Source: Meiothermus sp.
Lineage (GTDB): Bacteria; Deinococcota; Deinococci; Deinococcales; Thermaceae
Assembly (NCBI RefSeq): GCF_026004055.1
Contig: NZ_BPIJ01000001.1
Location: forward strand, 372,001 to 436,000
DNA length: 64,000 nt
Reading direction: 5' to 3'
This document shows, in pieces, positions 53,984 to 62,392 of this stretch. The notes below the pieces were generated by a model that saw nothing but the letters and a program-made list of their open reading frames with translations, searched no databases and was not told the DNA's origin. A program made the position numbers and the translations under genes. Within the stretch, counting starts at the first letter, position 1. Every line of letters starts with the position of its first letter.

Positions 53984-54068
53984 GGCTTATGGCTCATAGC
54001 CTATAACCGGTAGTCCAATACGATCCCTGCTATCGGCTATGGACGATAGACCATCGACAGACTACCCA

Positions 54069-54743
54069 CTAGTCCTCTCTGAGCACATACCCCACCCCGC
54101 GCACGGTGTGGATCAGGCGGCGCTCGCCGGTGCCCTCGAGCTTCTTGCGTAGGTAGCCGATGTACACATCCACCACGTTGGAACCACCCTGGTAGCCGGG
54201 CCAGACCTTTTCTTCAATCTCGAAGCGGCTGAAGACCTTGCCGGGGCTCTTGGCCAGCAACTCCAGCAGTTCAAACTCTTTGTTGGAGAACTCGATGCGC
54301 CGCCCGCCGCGGTACACCTCACGGCCCTCGAGGTTAATAATCAGATCGGAGACCCGGATCTCGCCGGTGATGGCCGGGGTCACCCGGCGCAGGTGGGCGC
54401 GGATGCGGGCCAGCAGCTCCTCGATGCTGAAGGGCTTGACCAAGTAGTCGTCGGCCCCGGCATCGAGCCCCTCCACCTTGTCCTCCACCCGGTCTTTGGC
54501 GGTCAGGATGACGATGGGCACGTTCGAGGTCTTGCGGATGCGCCGGGCCACCTCGAGGCCGTCCATCACCGGCAGCATCAGATCCATCACTACCAGGTTG
54601 GGGTTGGTCTCGCGGAAACGTGAAAGCCCGGTGATGCCGTCATAAGCCACCTCGGTGCGGTAGCCCTCGGCCTGGAGCTCGAGTTCGATGAAGCGGGCGA
54701 TGTCCTTCTCGTCTTCGACGATCAGGATCAGGGGTTGATCCAT
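54069..54743 (-). CDS. OmpR/PhoB-family response regulator
   Basis: A 224-residue regulator. Receiver: [10 protein letters not shown] (acidic pocket), phospho-Asp in [12 protein letters not shown] and the lysine in V-K-P-F. DNA-binding winged helix from about 125: [20 protein letters not shown]. The second ATG is chosen because GGAAGG precedes it; the first lies three codons upstream. It is 85 bases before the kinase gene. Two palindromes lie just upstream and may be autoregulatory sites. Confidence 0.93.
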   Translation of the reverse strand: MDQPLILIVEDEKDIARFIELELQAEGYRTEVAYDGITGLSRFRETNPNLVVMDLMLPVMDGLEVARRIRKTSNVPIVILTAKDRVEDKVEGLDAGADDYLVKPFSIEELLARIRAHLRRVTPAITGEIRVSDLIINLEGREVYRGGRRIEFSNKEFELLELLAKSPGKVFSRFEIEEKVWPGYQGGSNVVDVYIGYLRKKLEGTGERRLIHTVRGVGYVLRED

Positions 54744-54771
54744 ACCTTCCATGCTAGCAGGGTAGCCCGAC

Positions 54772-54807
54772 TTCTCATGAGAAATATGGCTAATCCACTA
54801 AGGATTA
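54772..54807. promoter_or_regulatory. Two palindromes upstream of the response regulator
   Basis: TTCTCATGAGAA (54772-54783) is a perfect 12-bp palindrome and TAATCC-ACTAA-GGATTA (54791-54807) an inverted repeat with 5-base centre. Both lie within 65 bases of the start codon, where an OmpR-type regulator or another factor could bind. Confidence 0.4.
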
Positions 54808-54897
54808 ACTCACTTTGACGGTGCAGCTCATCGCTAAACCCAATCCGGCCCAGAGCCTCCCCCAGGGTCTGACCCCCTCGGTGGAGCTGCTCGGCTA

Positions 54898-55398
54898 TCA
54901 GGGCTTTGAGCCCCCCTTTTTCCAGCGCGCTTGCGCTGCCGCATCGGCCTTGGCAGCACTCGGTCGCGGTACTTTGGGGTGAATCTTCCATCGAGCCATC
55001 AGCCCATAGAGGCCTTTATAGCTGTACTGCACCCCAAAGCGTTGTTGCACCCACTGCCGCGCTTCTTCGTAGGTGCGAAAGCTTCCTTGGGCACTCTCGG
55101 CTCGCAGTTCCAGTTGTTGGTCTTGATCCAACCAGGCTCGACTGACCTTGACCCCCCAGCCCGGTACGCGCTTCAACACCTCCTGCAATCCCCCGGCCCG
55201 ATACCAAGCCAGCCACCGGTTGAGGGTTTTACGTCCAATCCCCACTTCTTTGGCCGCATCCTGTGCAGCTTTGCCTCGACGTACCAGCCACATCGCCTGC
55301 AGCCGTTTACGTCGTTCCAGGTTCCTCTCCCGTCTATACTGTGCCTCCAGCTCCTCTGCGCTTTCAGTCCAATCGATTGGGGCAATCCTACGACCCAT
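54898..55398 (-). pseudogene. IS630-family transposase, N-terminal part
   Basis: A 166-residue product with the helix-turn-helix and winged-helix segments of IS630-type transposases: [43 protein letters not shown]. The frame stops just after a G-rich slippery stretch (AAAAAGGGGGGC). The -1 frame continues [10 protein letters not shown] for about 50 codons and could be the start of the catalytic part, but the DDE domain is missing and the element is cut by the response-regulator region. No matching inverted end is seen. Confidence 0.75.
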
Positions 55399-55473
55399 TC
55401 CCCAATCCTACTATAGGTGTCACCTCGAGGGAGATTTGGTATTAGATGAGACCGATGGGGTACTTAACCCGGG

Positions 55474-57723
55474 CTAAACCCGCAGATGCACCACCGTCAC
55501 CCCATGCCCGCCCTCGTAGGGCAGGGCGTCGTGAAAGTGATCTACCCGGCGGTCACGCTTGAGTGATTCACGCAAGGCGTTGCGCAAGGCACCCGTGCCC
55601 TTGCCGTGTAAGAGGCGCACGGGGGTGGTGGCGGTGGCCTTGGCCTCGGCCAGATAATCGTCTACGGCCAGCAAGGCTTCCTCTACCGTCAGGCCCCGCA
55701 GGTTGAGCTCGTCGGCAATTTTGGCTTTGTGCTGGACGAGGCCCGCTTTAGAGGGTTTGGGCCCTTCTTTCGGCTGCAAGCGTGCAAGGGGTACGGTGAG
55801 CCGCACCGCACCCATTTGCAGAACGGCTTCCTGTCCCCGAAGCTCCACGACGGTTCCCTGGCCCCCATACTCGGGCACCTCGACCACCGACCCAAGCTCT
55901 ACGCCGGGCTTGGCTGGGGTGGTTTTTTCCCGACGTTGGTAGCGGCTGCGGAGCTGGATGAGCTCCTGCAAGGCCTGTCCCTGGCCCTGGGACTTGCTGC
56001 GTTCGCGGGTCTGGCGGACGCGCTCCTGCGCCTCCCTCACCACCTGTTCGGCTTCGGCGTGGGCCTCCTCGAGCAAGCGTTCCTTGTGCTGCTTTAGTTC
56101 GGAGAGTTGCTGGTTGAGCGTCTGTTCTAAGCCTTGGGCTATTTGTTGCTGGCGCTCGGCGGCTTGCCGTGCTTCCTGCAAGCGTTCGCGTTCGACCTCG
56201 AGCGCGGCCAAGAGGCGCTCGAGCCGCCCCCCTTCAGACCCCAAAAGAGCCTGGGCTCGCTCGATCTGGGCCTGGGGAAAGCCCAGTCGCCGGGCAATTG
56301 AGAGGGCGTAGCTGCGCCCTGGGGCCCCGACCACCAATTCATACGTGGGGCGCAGGTGCTCCAGGTCAAAGCGCATGGAGGCGTTTTGCACGCCGGGGGT
56401 GTCCTGGGCAAAGGCCTTGAGGGGGGAGAGGTGGGTGGTAATCAGCCCGCGTACCCCCTTACGCAGGAGTTCTTCCAAAAAGGCCTGGGCGAGTGCGGCC
56501 CCCTCCTCGGGGTCGGTGCCCGAGCCGAGTTCGTCCATCAGAACTAGGCTATGGGGTGTGGCTGCTTCCAGCACCTCTTTGAGCCTGAGCAGGTGGGCGG
56601 CGAAGGTGGAGAGGCTTTCCTGAAGCGACTGCTGGTCGCCGATGTCCACAAAAAGCCGATCTGGGAAGGCGATTTCGGCGGCTTCGGCGGCCACAAACAG
56701 CCCGCACTGGGCCATCAACACGGCCAGGCCCAGGGTTTTCAGGAGGGCGGTCTTGCCGCCCATGTTGGGGCCGGTTACCAGCAAGATTCGCCGCTCCGCC
56801 GAAAGAGTCAGGTCGTTGCTGACCGGGTTGACGATGAGCGGGTGGCGGGCTTTTTTGAGGAAGTAGCGCCCTTCCTGGTTCAGGCGGGGTCGCACCAGGT
56901 TCCAGTCTTCGGCCAGAATAGCCGCAGCACGGGCCTGGTCGAGCGCGGTCAGGGCTTGCAGGGTAAGGTCGAGCTCGAGGTCATTGCCCAGAATGGCTGA
57001 TAGCTCGAAGAGCACCCGGTTGACCTCGGCCTCTTCCTCGAGCTTCAGGCTGGCGAGCTGGTTGTTGAGGGGCACCACCGAGGAAGGCTCCAGATACACC
57101 GTGAGCCCCGAGTCGGACTGATCCAGGATGATACCCGGAATTTTGTGCTGGAAGCTGGCCTTGACCGGAATCACGTAGCGGTCACGCCTTAGCGTAATGA
57201 AGCGCTCTTGGATGGCCTCCGGATGCCGATCCATGAGTTGATGCAGCCGTTCTTGAATCTGCTGGCGTAAAGGGTTTACCCGCCGGCGGATTTCCAAAAG
57301 CCTTGGGGTGGCGTCGTCTTTGACCTGACCTGCTTCGTCCAGGCACTCGCGGGTGCGTCGCAGGAAGTAGGCGTGCTCGCCCACCTGGGCTGCCAGGGCC
57401 TTCAAATGTTCACCGATCTCCAGTAGCTCGTGTTTCAGGGCCACCGCCGCTTCCAGGCTGGCGGCTGCCTCGCGCAGCTCTGGTCCCTCGAGCCGCAGTC
57501 CTTCCCGCGCTGCAGCCAGGGCAGGCCGCAGGTCGGAGATGCCGCCCAACCGGTAGGGGTAGGCCAGGGCCTCGGCCACGGTGGCCTGCTGGGCCAGGGC
57601 TTCGGCCAGGGTTGCCTTGGGCGACAGGGCCAGTAGCGCCTCCCGGCCCATAAAGGTAGAGGCCCGCTCGGCCAGCGCCTCCCGGATGCGGTCAAACTCC
57701 AGCGATTCGGCAACCCCTTGCAT
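55474..57723 (-). CDS. mutS2: Endonuclease MutS2
   Basis: A 749-residue MutS2: core domains, ATPase with Walker A G-P-N-M-G-G-K-T near residue 330 and Walker B V-L-M-D-E-L-G-S-G-T-D-P, a long coiled coil (about 510-610), and a C-terminal Smr nuclease domain with L-L-H-G-K-G-T-G-A-L-R. Unlike MutS it suppresses recombination or rescues collided ribosomes rather than mismatch repair. The frame is open far upstream, but M-Q-G-V-A-E-S-L-E-F-D is the family start. A minus-strand TATACT (57741-57736) lies 12 bases before it. Confidence 0.93.
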   Translation of the reverse strand: MQGVAESLEFDRIREALAERASTFMGREALLALSPKATLAEALAQQATVAEALAYPYRLGGISDLRPALAAAREGLRLEGPELREAAASLEAAVALKHELLEIGEHLKALAAQVGEHAYFLRRTRECLDEAGQVKDDATPRLLEIRRRVNPLRQQIQERLHQLMDRHPEAIQERFITLRRDRYVIPVKASFQHKIPGIILDQSDSGLTVYLEPSSVVPLNNQLASLKLEEEAEVNRVLFELSAILGNDLELDLTLQALTALDQARAAAILAEDWNLVRPRLNQEGRYFLKKARHPLIVNPVSNDLTLSAERRILLVTGPNMGGKTALLKTLGLAVLMAQCGLFVAAEAAEIAFPDRLFVDIGDQQSLQESLSTFAAHLLRLKEVLEAATPHSLVLMDELGSGTDPEEGAALAQAFLEELLRKGVRGLITTHLSPLKAFAQDTPGVQNASMRFDLEHLRPTYELVVGAPGRSYALSIARRLGFPQAQIERAQALLGSEGGRLERLLAALEVERERLQEARQAAERQQQIAQGLEQTLNQQLSELKQHKERLLEEAHAEAEQVVREAQERVRQTRERSKSQGQGQALQELIQLRSRYQRREKTTPAKPGVELGSVVEVPEYGGQGTVVELRGQEAVLQMGAVRLTVPLARLQPKEGPKPSKAGLVQHKAKIADELNLRGLTVEEALLAVDDYLAEAKATATTPVRLLHGKGTGALRNALRESLKRDRRVDHFHDALPYEGGHGVTVVHLRV

Positions 57724-57779
57724 ACCCAACCCGTCAGTATAGCCCAGCGGCCCCCGCAGGATGGAACCTGTGTTACCTA

Positions 57780-59519
57780 TCAAAGCAAGCGGAATATCTG
57801 CACCCCAAAGAGCGAGACCGGGCCTTCCAGGGTTTGGCCGGTTAGCAGATTCTCGGCCCGTGGGAGCTGTACCAGGGTGGGCTCCAAAGCCGCGTACACC
57901 CAGACCTCCTCCCCTTCGTAGAGGCGCTTGTAGGCCAGGAGATGCTTTGCAACCTGCAAGGGCTGCAAACCGCCTTTGCGCAGGGCAGGAACCTGTTTTT
58001 TGAGCCGGATGAGGGTCTTGGTCCAGGCCAGCACCTCCTGGTTCCACTTTTGCTCGTCCCATGGAAAGGTTCCCCGGCACATGGGATCGCCGTTCCAGTG
58101 GTGGTAGGGGTTGGTCTGGTCGAGGCCAATCTCGTCGCCGTAGTAAATCCCCGGAGCGCCCGGAAAGGTGAGCAGAATGCCCAGGGCCAGCTTGAAGCGC
58201 TCCACATCCCCCCGCAGCCGCCAGAGCGCCCGGGGGATGTCGTGGCTGCTGATTAGGGTATACATGCTCTGCCTTAGTTGGAGGGGCAGGGCCGTATAGT
58301 GATCCCACAGGGTTTCCCAGAGTTCTTGGGTGGAGACCTGTACCTCCCAGCCGTACACGTTTTTCCCCGACAGCCACTCCAAGAGGGGGTTGGCAAAGCC
58401 GGCATAGTGCATGGAGCCATCTAAGGTATGGGCCCGCAGGGTGGGCAGGGTGTCGAAGAACAGCTCGCCAAACACGAAGGCCTCGGGGTTTTCTTCCAGG
58501 CTATTGTGCTTGATAAGCCGCAGCAGTTCGGCATTGCGCCGGTCGGTGCCCCCCTCGCCCATCTGATGGGCCACATCCAGCCGCCAGCCATCGGCCCCCC
58601 GGCGAATCCAGTGCCGCACCGGGGCGTGGTAGCCATCCAGCCAGCGCTCCACGGTGAGGGGGTTGCCATAGTCCAGCTTGGGGAGGGTCTTGACGCCAAA
58701 GAAGGCCGCATACGAGCCGTCGGCATAAAAGGTGAACTGCCCGGCCTCGGGGGCGGTGGGGTCTTGCAGGGCTTTCTGGAAGTCGGGGTGGGTATTGCCG
58801 ATGTGGTTGAACACGCCGTCCAGCACCAGCCTCATGCCGCGCCGGTGGAGCGCTTCCACCAGCCGGTCGAAGGCTTCGTTGCCGCCTAGGTGGGGGTCTA
58901 CGTTCAGGTAATCGCGGGCATCGTAGCGGTGGTTGGAGCCCGAGGGCAGGATGGGATTTAGGTATAGGGCCTCGATGCCCAGGTCTTGCAGGTAGTCCAG
59001 TTTTTCCAGGATGCCTTCCAGGTCGCCGCCGTAGTGCTGAATAGGCCCCTCACCCGGCCCGTAGTCTAAGGGCTCGTCCCAGTTTTTCTTCACAATGGGG
59101 CGGCCCATGTACATCCACTCCCCGGTCTGGGGGTCGTTGTGGGGGTTGCCGTTGCGAAAACGGTCGGGAAAAATCTGATAAAACACCGCCCCTACGGCCC
59201 AGTCGGGTACGGTGGGCTGGGCCAAGAGGTGAAAGAACCTGTCGTAGCGCGGCATGGCCCCGTGCAGCCCCTGGGCGGTCAGGTAGGCTTTTTCTTGGGT
59301 TAGGAAGAAGCAGTAGCGCAGGGGCGAGCTATAGAGTGGGAGCCGGATTTCCAGCCCCCCATTTACGGGCTGCAGGGGCCGACGCTCCACCTCGCCGTAG
59401 CGCTCGAGGATCAAAAAACCCTCTTTTGCAGGCGTTCTTAGCCGCAGGGTGATTTCCTGGCCCAGTTCGGGCTTCAGGGGGTCTACACAAAAAGGCTCCC
59501 AGTCGTGGTAGTGCCTCAT
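57780..59519 (-). CDS. GH13 cyclomaltodextrinase/neopullulanase-type enzyme
   Basis: A 579-residue alpha-amylase-family enzyme with an N-terminal beta domain (1-100) and catalytic barrel. Nucleophile D315 in G-W-R-L-D-V-A-H, acid/base E352 in F-G-E-L-F, transition-state Asp D427 in S-S-H-D-I-P-R; region I is D-G-V-F-N-H. No signal peptide, so it acts on maltodextrins after import. The ATG overlaps the malG stop (ATGA). Exact product specificity cannot be read; GH13 subfamily 20 is my best guess. Confidence 0.86.
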   Translation of the reverse strand: MRHYHDWEPFCVDPLKPELGQEITLRLRTPAKEGFLILERYGEVERRPLQPVNGGLEIRLPLYSSPLRYCFFLTQEKAYLTAQGLHGAMPRYDRFFHLLAQPTVPDWAVGAVFYQIFPDRFRNGNPHNDPQTGEWMYMGRPIVKKNWDEPLDYGPGEGPIQHYGGDLEGILEKLDYLQDLGIEALYLNPILPSGSNHRYDARDYLNVDPHLGGNEAFDRLVEALHRRGMRLVLDGVFNHIGNTHPDFQKALQDPTAPEAGQFTFYADGSYAAFFGVKTLPKLDYGNPLTVERWLDGYHAPVRHWIRRGADGWRLDVAHQMGEGGTDRRNAELLRLIKHNSLEENPEAFVFGELFFDTLPTLRAHTLDGSMHYAGFANPLLEWLSGKNVYGWEVQVSTQELWETLWDHYTALPLQLRQSMYTLISSHDIPRALWRLRGDVERFKLALGILLTFPGAPGIYYGDEIGLDQTNPYHHWNGDPMCRGTFPWDEQKWNQEVLAWTKTLIRLKKQVPALRKGGLQPLQVAKHLLAYKRLYEGEEVWVYAALEPTLVQLPRAENLLTGQTLEGPVSLFGVQIFRLL

Positions 59520-60844
59520 TCTTTCACCGAGCCCGCGGTGTATCCCGACACAAAATAGCGTTGGAATCCGTAGAAGGTCAGCAGAATGGGCAGCGAACCC
59601 AGCACCGCCGCCGCTGCGAACAGCCCCCAGCGGGTGGAGAACTGCCCGGTGGTGAAGTTGCGCAGTCCCATCCCCACCGTCCAGGAGTCGACCCCGGTCA
59701 GGAACAGGTTGGCCACAATAAACTCCGAGTAGGTGCCCACAAACTGCAGCAAGAAAATGAACACGAACATGGGGGCCGAAAGCGGCATCAGGATTTTGGT
59801 AAAGACCTGCCACTTGCTGGCCCCGTCGATCAAAGCAGCCTCCTCCAGACTTTTGGAGATGCTTTCCAGAAAACCCTTGTAGACCCAGGTGCCAAAGCTA
59901 ATAATCCCCCCCGAATACGCCAGCACCAGACCGGTAAAGGTGTTCAGGAGGCCCAAATTGGAAATCAGGGTATAGGTGGCAACCAGGCCCAAAAAGCCGG
60001 GGAACATCTGAATGAAAATGAAGACCAGCAGCATGGGATAGCGCCCCGGGAAGTCGAAGCGGGCGAAGGCATAGCCGGCGGTAGCCGTCAGCAGTACCGC
60101 CAGAATGCCGGTAATACCGGAAACAAACAGGGTATTACGCACCCAGAGCACAAACTTGGCCTCGGTGCCCTGGCCGGTGAACTGAGCAGGGGAGAGGAAG
60201 ATGACCAGTATGAAACCCAGGATGGCAAAAACCGTTAGGCTGCGGCCCTGAATCAGGGCCCAGGGGCTATCGGCGTTGTCATCGCCGATGATGCGGCGAT
60301 AGACCGCCAGAACCAAAACCAGCAGCAGGCTGAGGGCTGCCATCGCCAGCAACAGCGTCTGGTAGGGGTAGAGCACAAAGCCATCGAAAAGTTTGGCGTA
60401 GTTTTCCCAGCTAAGCTGAGAAAAATCCGGAATAACCCGGGCCCGCACCAGCAAGTTGTCGCTGGCAGGGGGCAGGATGCGATACAGGGTGTTGCGGGGG
60501 TCGAAGGAGGCGGCCAGGATTTGCAGCACAGGATAATAGGCAAAGACCAGCACCATGAACATGAACAGGTGCGTAAGGCCCTGCCCAAAGAGGGGCCAAA
60601 AGCTGCGTTTGCGGCGGGTGCGGCGATTGTTGATATAGGTGACCAACCAGGCATAGGCCAAAATCAGCCCGACAACGATTAGCAGGCCGCTCAGGGCATA
60701 GACCCAGCCGCTCTCGAGGCGGACAAAGCCCGGGGGGGTGTTGGGCTGGATGCGGGCCAGGAGGCCAGGGAAGTAGACAAAAAGCACCCAGGCCACCATG
60801 AGCCCGAGCACCGCCCAGCCGAGATAGCGCGACAAAGCCGCCAT
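59516..60844 (-). CDS. malG: Maltodextrin ABC permease MalG
   Basis: A 442-residue permease. The EAA loop E-E-A-A-L-I-D-G-A-S-K-W-Q-V-F-T-K-I-L contacts the ATPase. It is about 150 residues longer than E. coli MalG: two extra helices at the N-terminus (about 8-28 and 48-70) and an enlarged first periplasmic region (about 110-230). Ends with T-A-G-S-V-K-E. Its ATG overlaps the malF stop by one base. Confidence 0.88.
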   Translation of the reverse strand: MAALSRYLGWAVLGLMVAWVLFVYFPGLLARIQPNTPPGFVRLESGWVYALSGLLIVVGLILAYAWLVTYINNRRTRRKRSFWPLFGQGLTHLFMFMVLVFAYYPVLQILAASFDPRNTLYRILPPASDNLLVRARVIPDFSQLSWENYAKLFDGFVLYPYQTLLLAMAALSLLLVLVLAVYRRIIGDDNADSPWALIQGRSLTVFAILGFILVIFLSPAQFTGQGTEAKFVLWVRNTLFVSGITGILAVLLTATAGYAFARFDFPGRYPMLLVFIFIQMFPGFLGLVATYTLISNLGLLNTFTGLVLAYSGGIISFGTWVYKGFLESISKSLEEAALIDGASKWQVFTKILMPLSAPMFVFIFLLQFVGTYSEFIVANLFLTGVDSWTVGMGLRNFTTGQFSTRWGLFAAAAVLGSLPILLTFYGFQRYFVSGYTAGSVKE

Positions 60845-62196
60845 CAGCGCACCTCCTTGAGGGCCCCGGTAAAGCGGAAATTGATAAGGCTAATAGCCAC
60901 CGTAAGGAAGAAAATCAGGATGGAAATGGCCCCCCCCAGGCCGTAAGCCTGGCCTCCGTCGGCCTGGAAGGCGGTTTTGTAGGCCCAGGTAATGAGGATG
61001 TCGGCAGCCTGAGCTGTGGAAGGGCGGCCCTCCACCCCCGGCTGTGGCCCCATCAGATAAATCAGGCCAAAGTTGTTGAAGTTGAAGGCAAAAGAACCCA
61101 GCAGCAAAGGAATAAAGGGCTGGCGCAACAGCGGCAAGGTGATGCCGGTGAGGGTCTGGAGGCCATTGGCCCCATCTATTTTGGCGGCTTCGTAGACATC
61201 ATCGGAGATGGTGGAGAGGGCGCCCAGGGTGGCGGTCATCCAGTAGGGGAAGCCCAGCCACAGGCTGATGAGCAGGGCCGACATCTTGAACCACTCGGGG
61301 TCGGTAAGCCAGGGAATGGGGTAGGAGCCTAGCAGTCCCAACAGGCGGTTGATGGGGCCAAACTGCACGTTGAGCATGGCGGTGAAAATCTGCACGCTGA
61401 TGACCACCGGGATGGCCCAGGAGATGATCAGGGCGGTGCGATAAAAGCCCCGCAAGGCCAGGTTTTTGTTGTTGAGCATCAGGCCCAGAATCAGTCCCGG
61501 AACGGCCCCTACTACCACCGCACCCGCAGCAAAAATGATGTTCCAGACTAGAACCGGAAGCAGAACACTACCGGCACGACTGAAGATTTCGACAAAATTG
61601 CGGAAGCCGATGAAGCGGAACGCGTTAATTTTGTAGACCAGGGTGGGGGTGAAAGGCGGAGGGGTGGTGAGGGTGAGGGTGTTCTCGAGGGCCTGTTCTA
61701 CCGTCACACGGGCGCGCTGGGTGGGGGTGGTGATTTCCAGGGCCTGGCCCGCGCAGTCGGGTTGGTCACAACGCAAGAGGTCGTGGGCATTGCCGTCCAC
61801 AAACAATTGCCGACCCTCTACGCGCACCACCTGGGTCTCGGTGGAACGGTCGGGTTTGCCGTTGCGGATGCCGGTGTAATCGGTAAAGGCATAGTAGATG
61901 GTCAGAACGATGGGAAACAGGGTAAATGCCAGCAAGAAGGTGATGGCTGGGAGAAGGTAGTACCAGTCGGTCAGGAAGGGAAAACGCCGCCCCAGCCCTA
62001 CCAGCAACGGGATGAGCACCAGGGTGCCAAACACCAGGACAAGGTAGCCAGGATAGCCTTGGTCTATCGGTCTGGGAAAAGCAGCCTGTAAAGCCCAGAA
62101 CAAGAGGAGCCCAGAAAGCGTGGCCACCATCAGGGCTCCCCCCAAAAGCCCAATTGCCAGCAGGAAACCTCGAGCGCCAGGGGGGGAACGGTACAT
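60844..62196 (-). CDS. malF: Maltodextrin ABC permease MalF
   Basis: A 450-residue permease with about eight helices and an extended periplasmic loop (roughly 105-190) carrying a cysteine pair R-C-D-Q-P-D-C, possibly a disulfide. The EAA loop is Y-E-A-A-K-I-D-G-A-N-G-L-Q-T-L. The ATG follows GGAGG. The frame remains open 85 codons further up but across the promoter. No malE binding-protein gene is adjacent, unlike the usual malEFG order, and no ATPase gene is present. Confidence 0.88.
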   Translation of the reverse strand: MYRSPPGARGFLLAIGLLGGALMVATLSGLLLFWALQAAFPRPIDQGYPGYLVLVFGTLVLIPLLVGLGRRFPFLTDWYYLLPAITFLLAFTLFPIVLTIYYAFTDYTGIRNGKPDRSTETQVVRVEGRQLFVDGNAHDLLRCDQPDCAGQALEITTPTQRARVTVEQALENTLTLTTPPPFTPTLVYKINAFRFIGFRNFVEIFSRAGSVLLPVLVWNIIFAAGAVVVGAVPGLILGLMLNNKNLALRGFYRTALIISWAIPVVISVQIFTAMLNVQFGPINRLLGLLGSYPIPWLTDPEWFKMSALLISLWLGFPYWMTATLGALSTISDDVYEAAKIDGANGLQTLTGITLPLLRQPFIPLLLGSFAFNFNNFGLIYLMGPQPGVEGRPSTAQAADILITWAYKTAFQADGGQAYGLGGAISILIFFLTVAISLINFRFTGALKEVR

Positions 62197-62252
62197 ACAG
62201 TCCTCCGTGTGCCTTGTTTGGGACTGGCCCAAGCAACCTAATCGGCGCCCCC

Positions 62253-62281
62253 AGCATATACTTGGGGGCCCCATTTTGTAA
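62253..62281 (-). promoter_or_regulatory. Promoter of the malF operon
   Basis: Minus-strand TTACAA (62281-62276), 17-base spacer containing GGGGCCCC, TATGCT (62258-62253); the malF ATG is 57 bases downstream of the -10. Confidence 0.6.
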
Positions 62282-62319
62282 GCCCTGTGGTCATATTTGT
62301 TGCCTGTGGTGCGGTATGG

Positions 62320-62327
62320 AAGCGCTT
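62320..62327. promoter_or_regulatory. LacI-family-like operator core
   Basis: AAGCGCTT, an 8-bp palindrome with central CG of the kind bound by LacI/GalR regulators (MalR-like), between malF and the divergent aldehyde dehydrogenase. It lies about 40 bases upstream of the malF -35. No regulator gene is in the window. Confidence 0.45.
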
Positions 62328-62392
62328 TAATCTGACTTTCGCGGGCCAAGCCCTTGACGCAGGCCGTCCTATGCTCCCACCATAGACGTACC

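Noticed and set aside
54898-55398. IS630 fragment as the transposase moving the MITEs
   Set aside because: No GTGGTCTGGTAAC end is found beside this gene and its catalytic half is missing; only family-level relation can be suggested.
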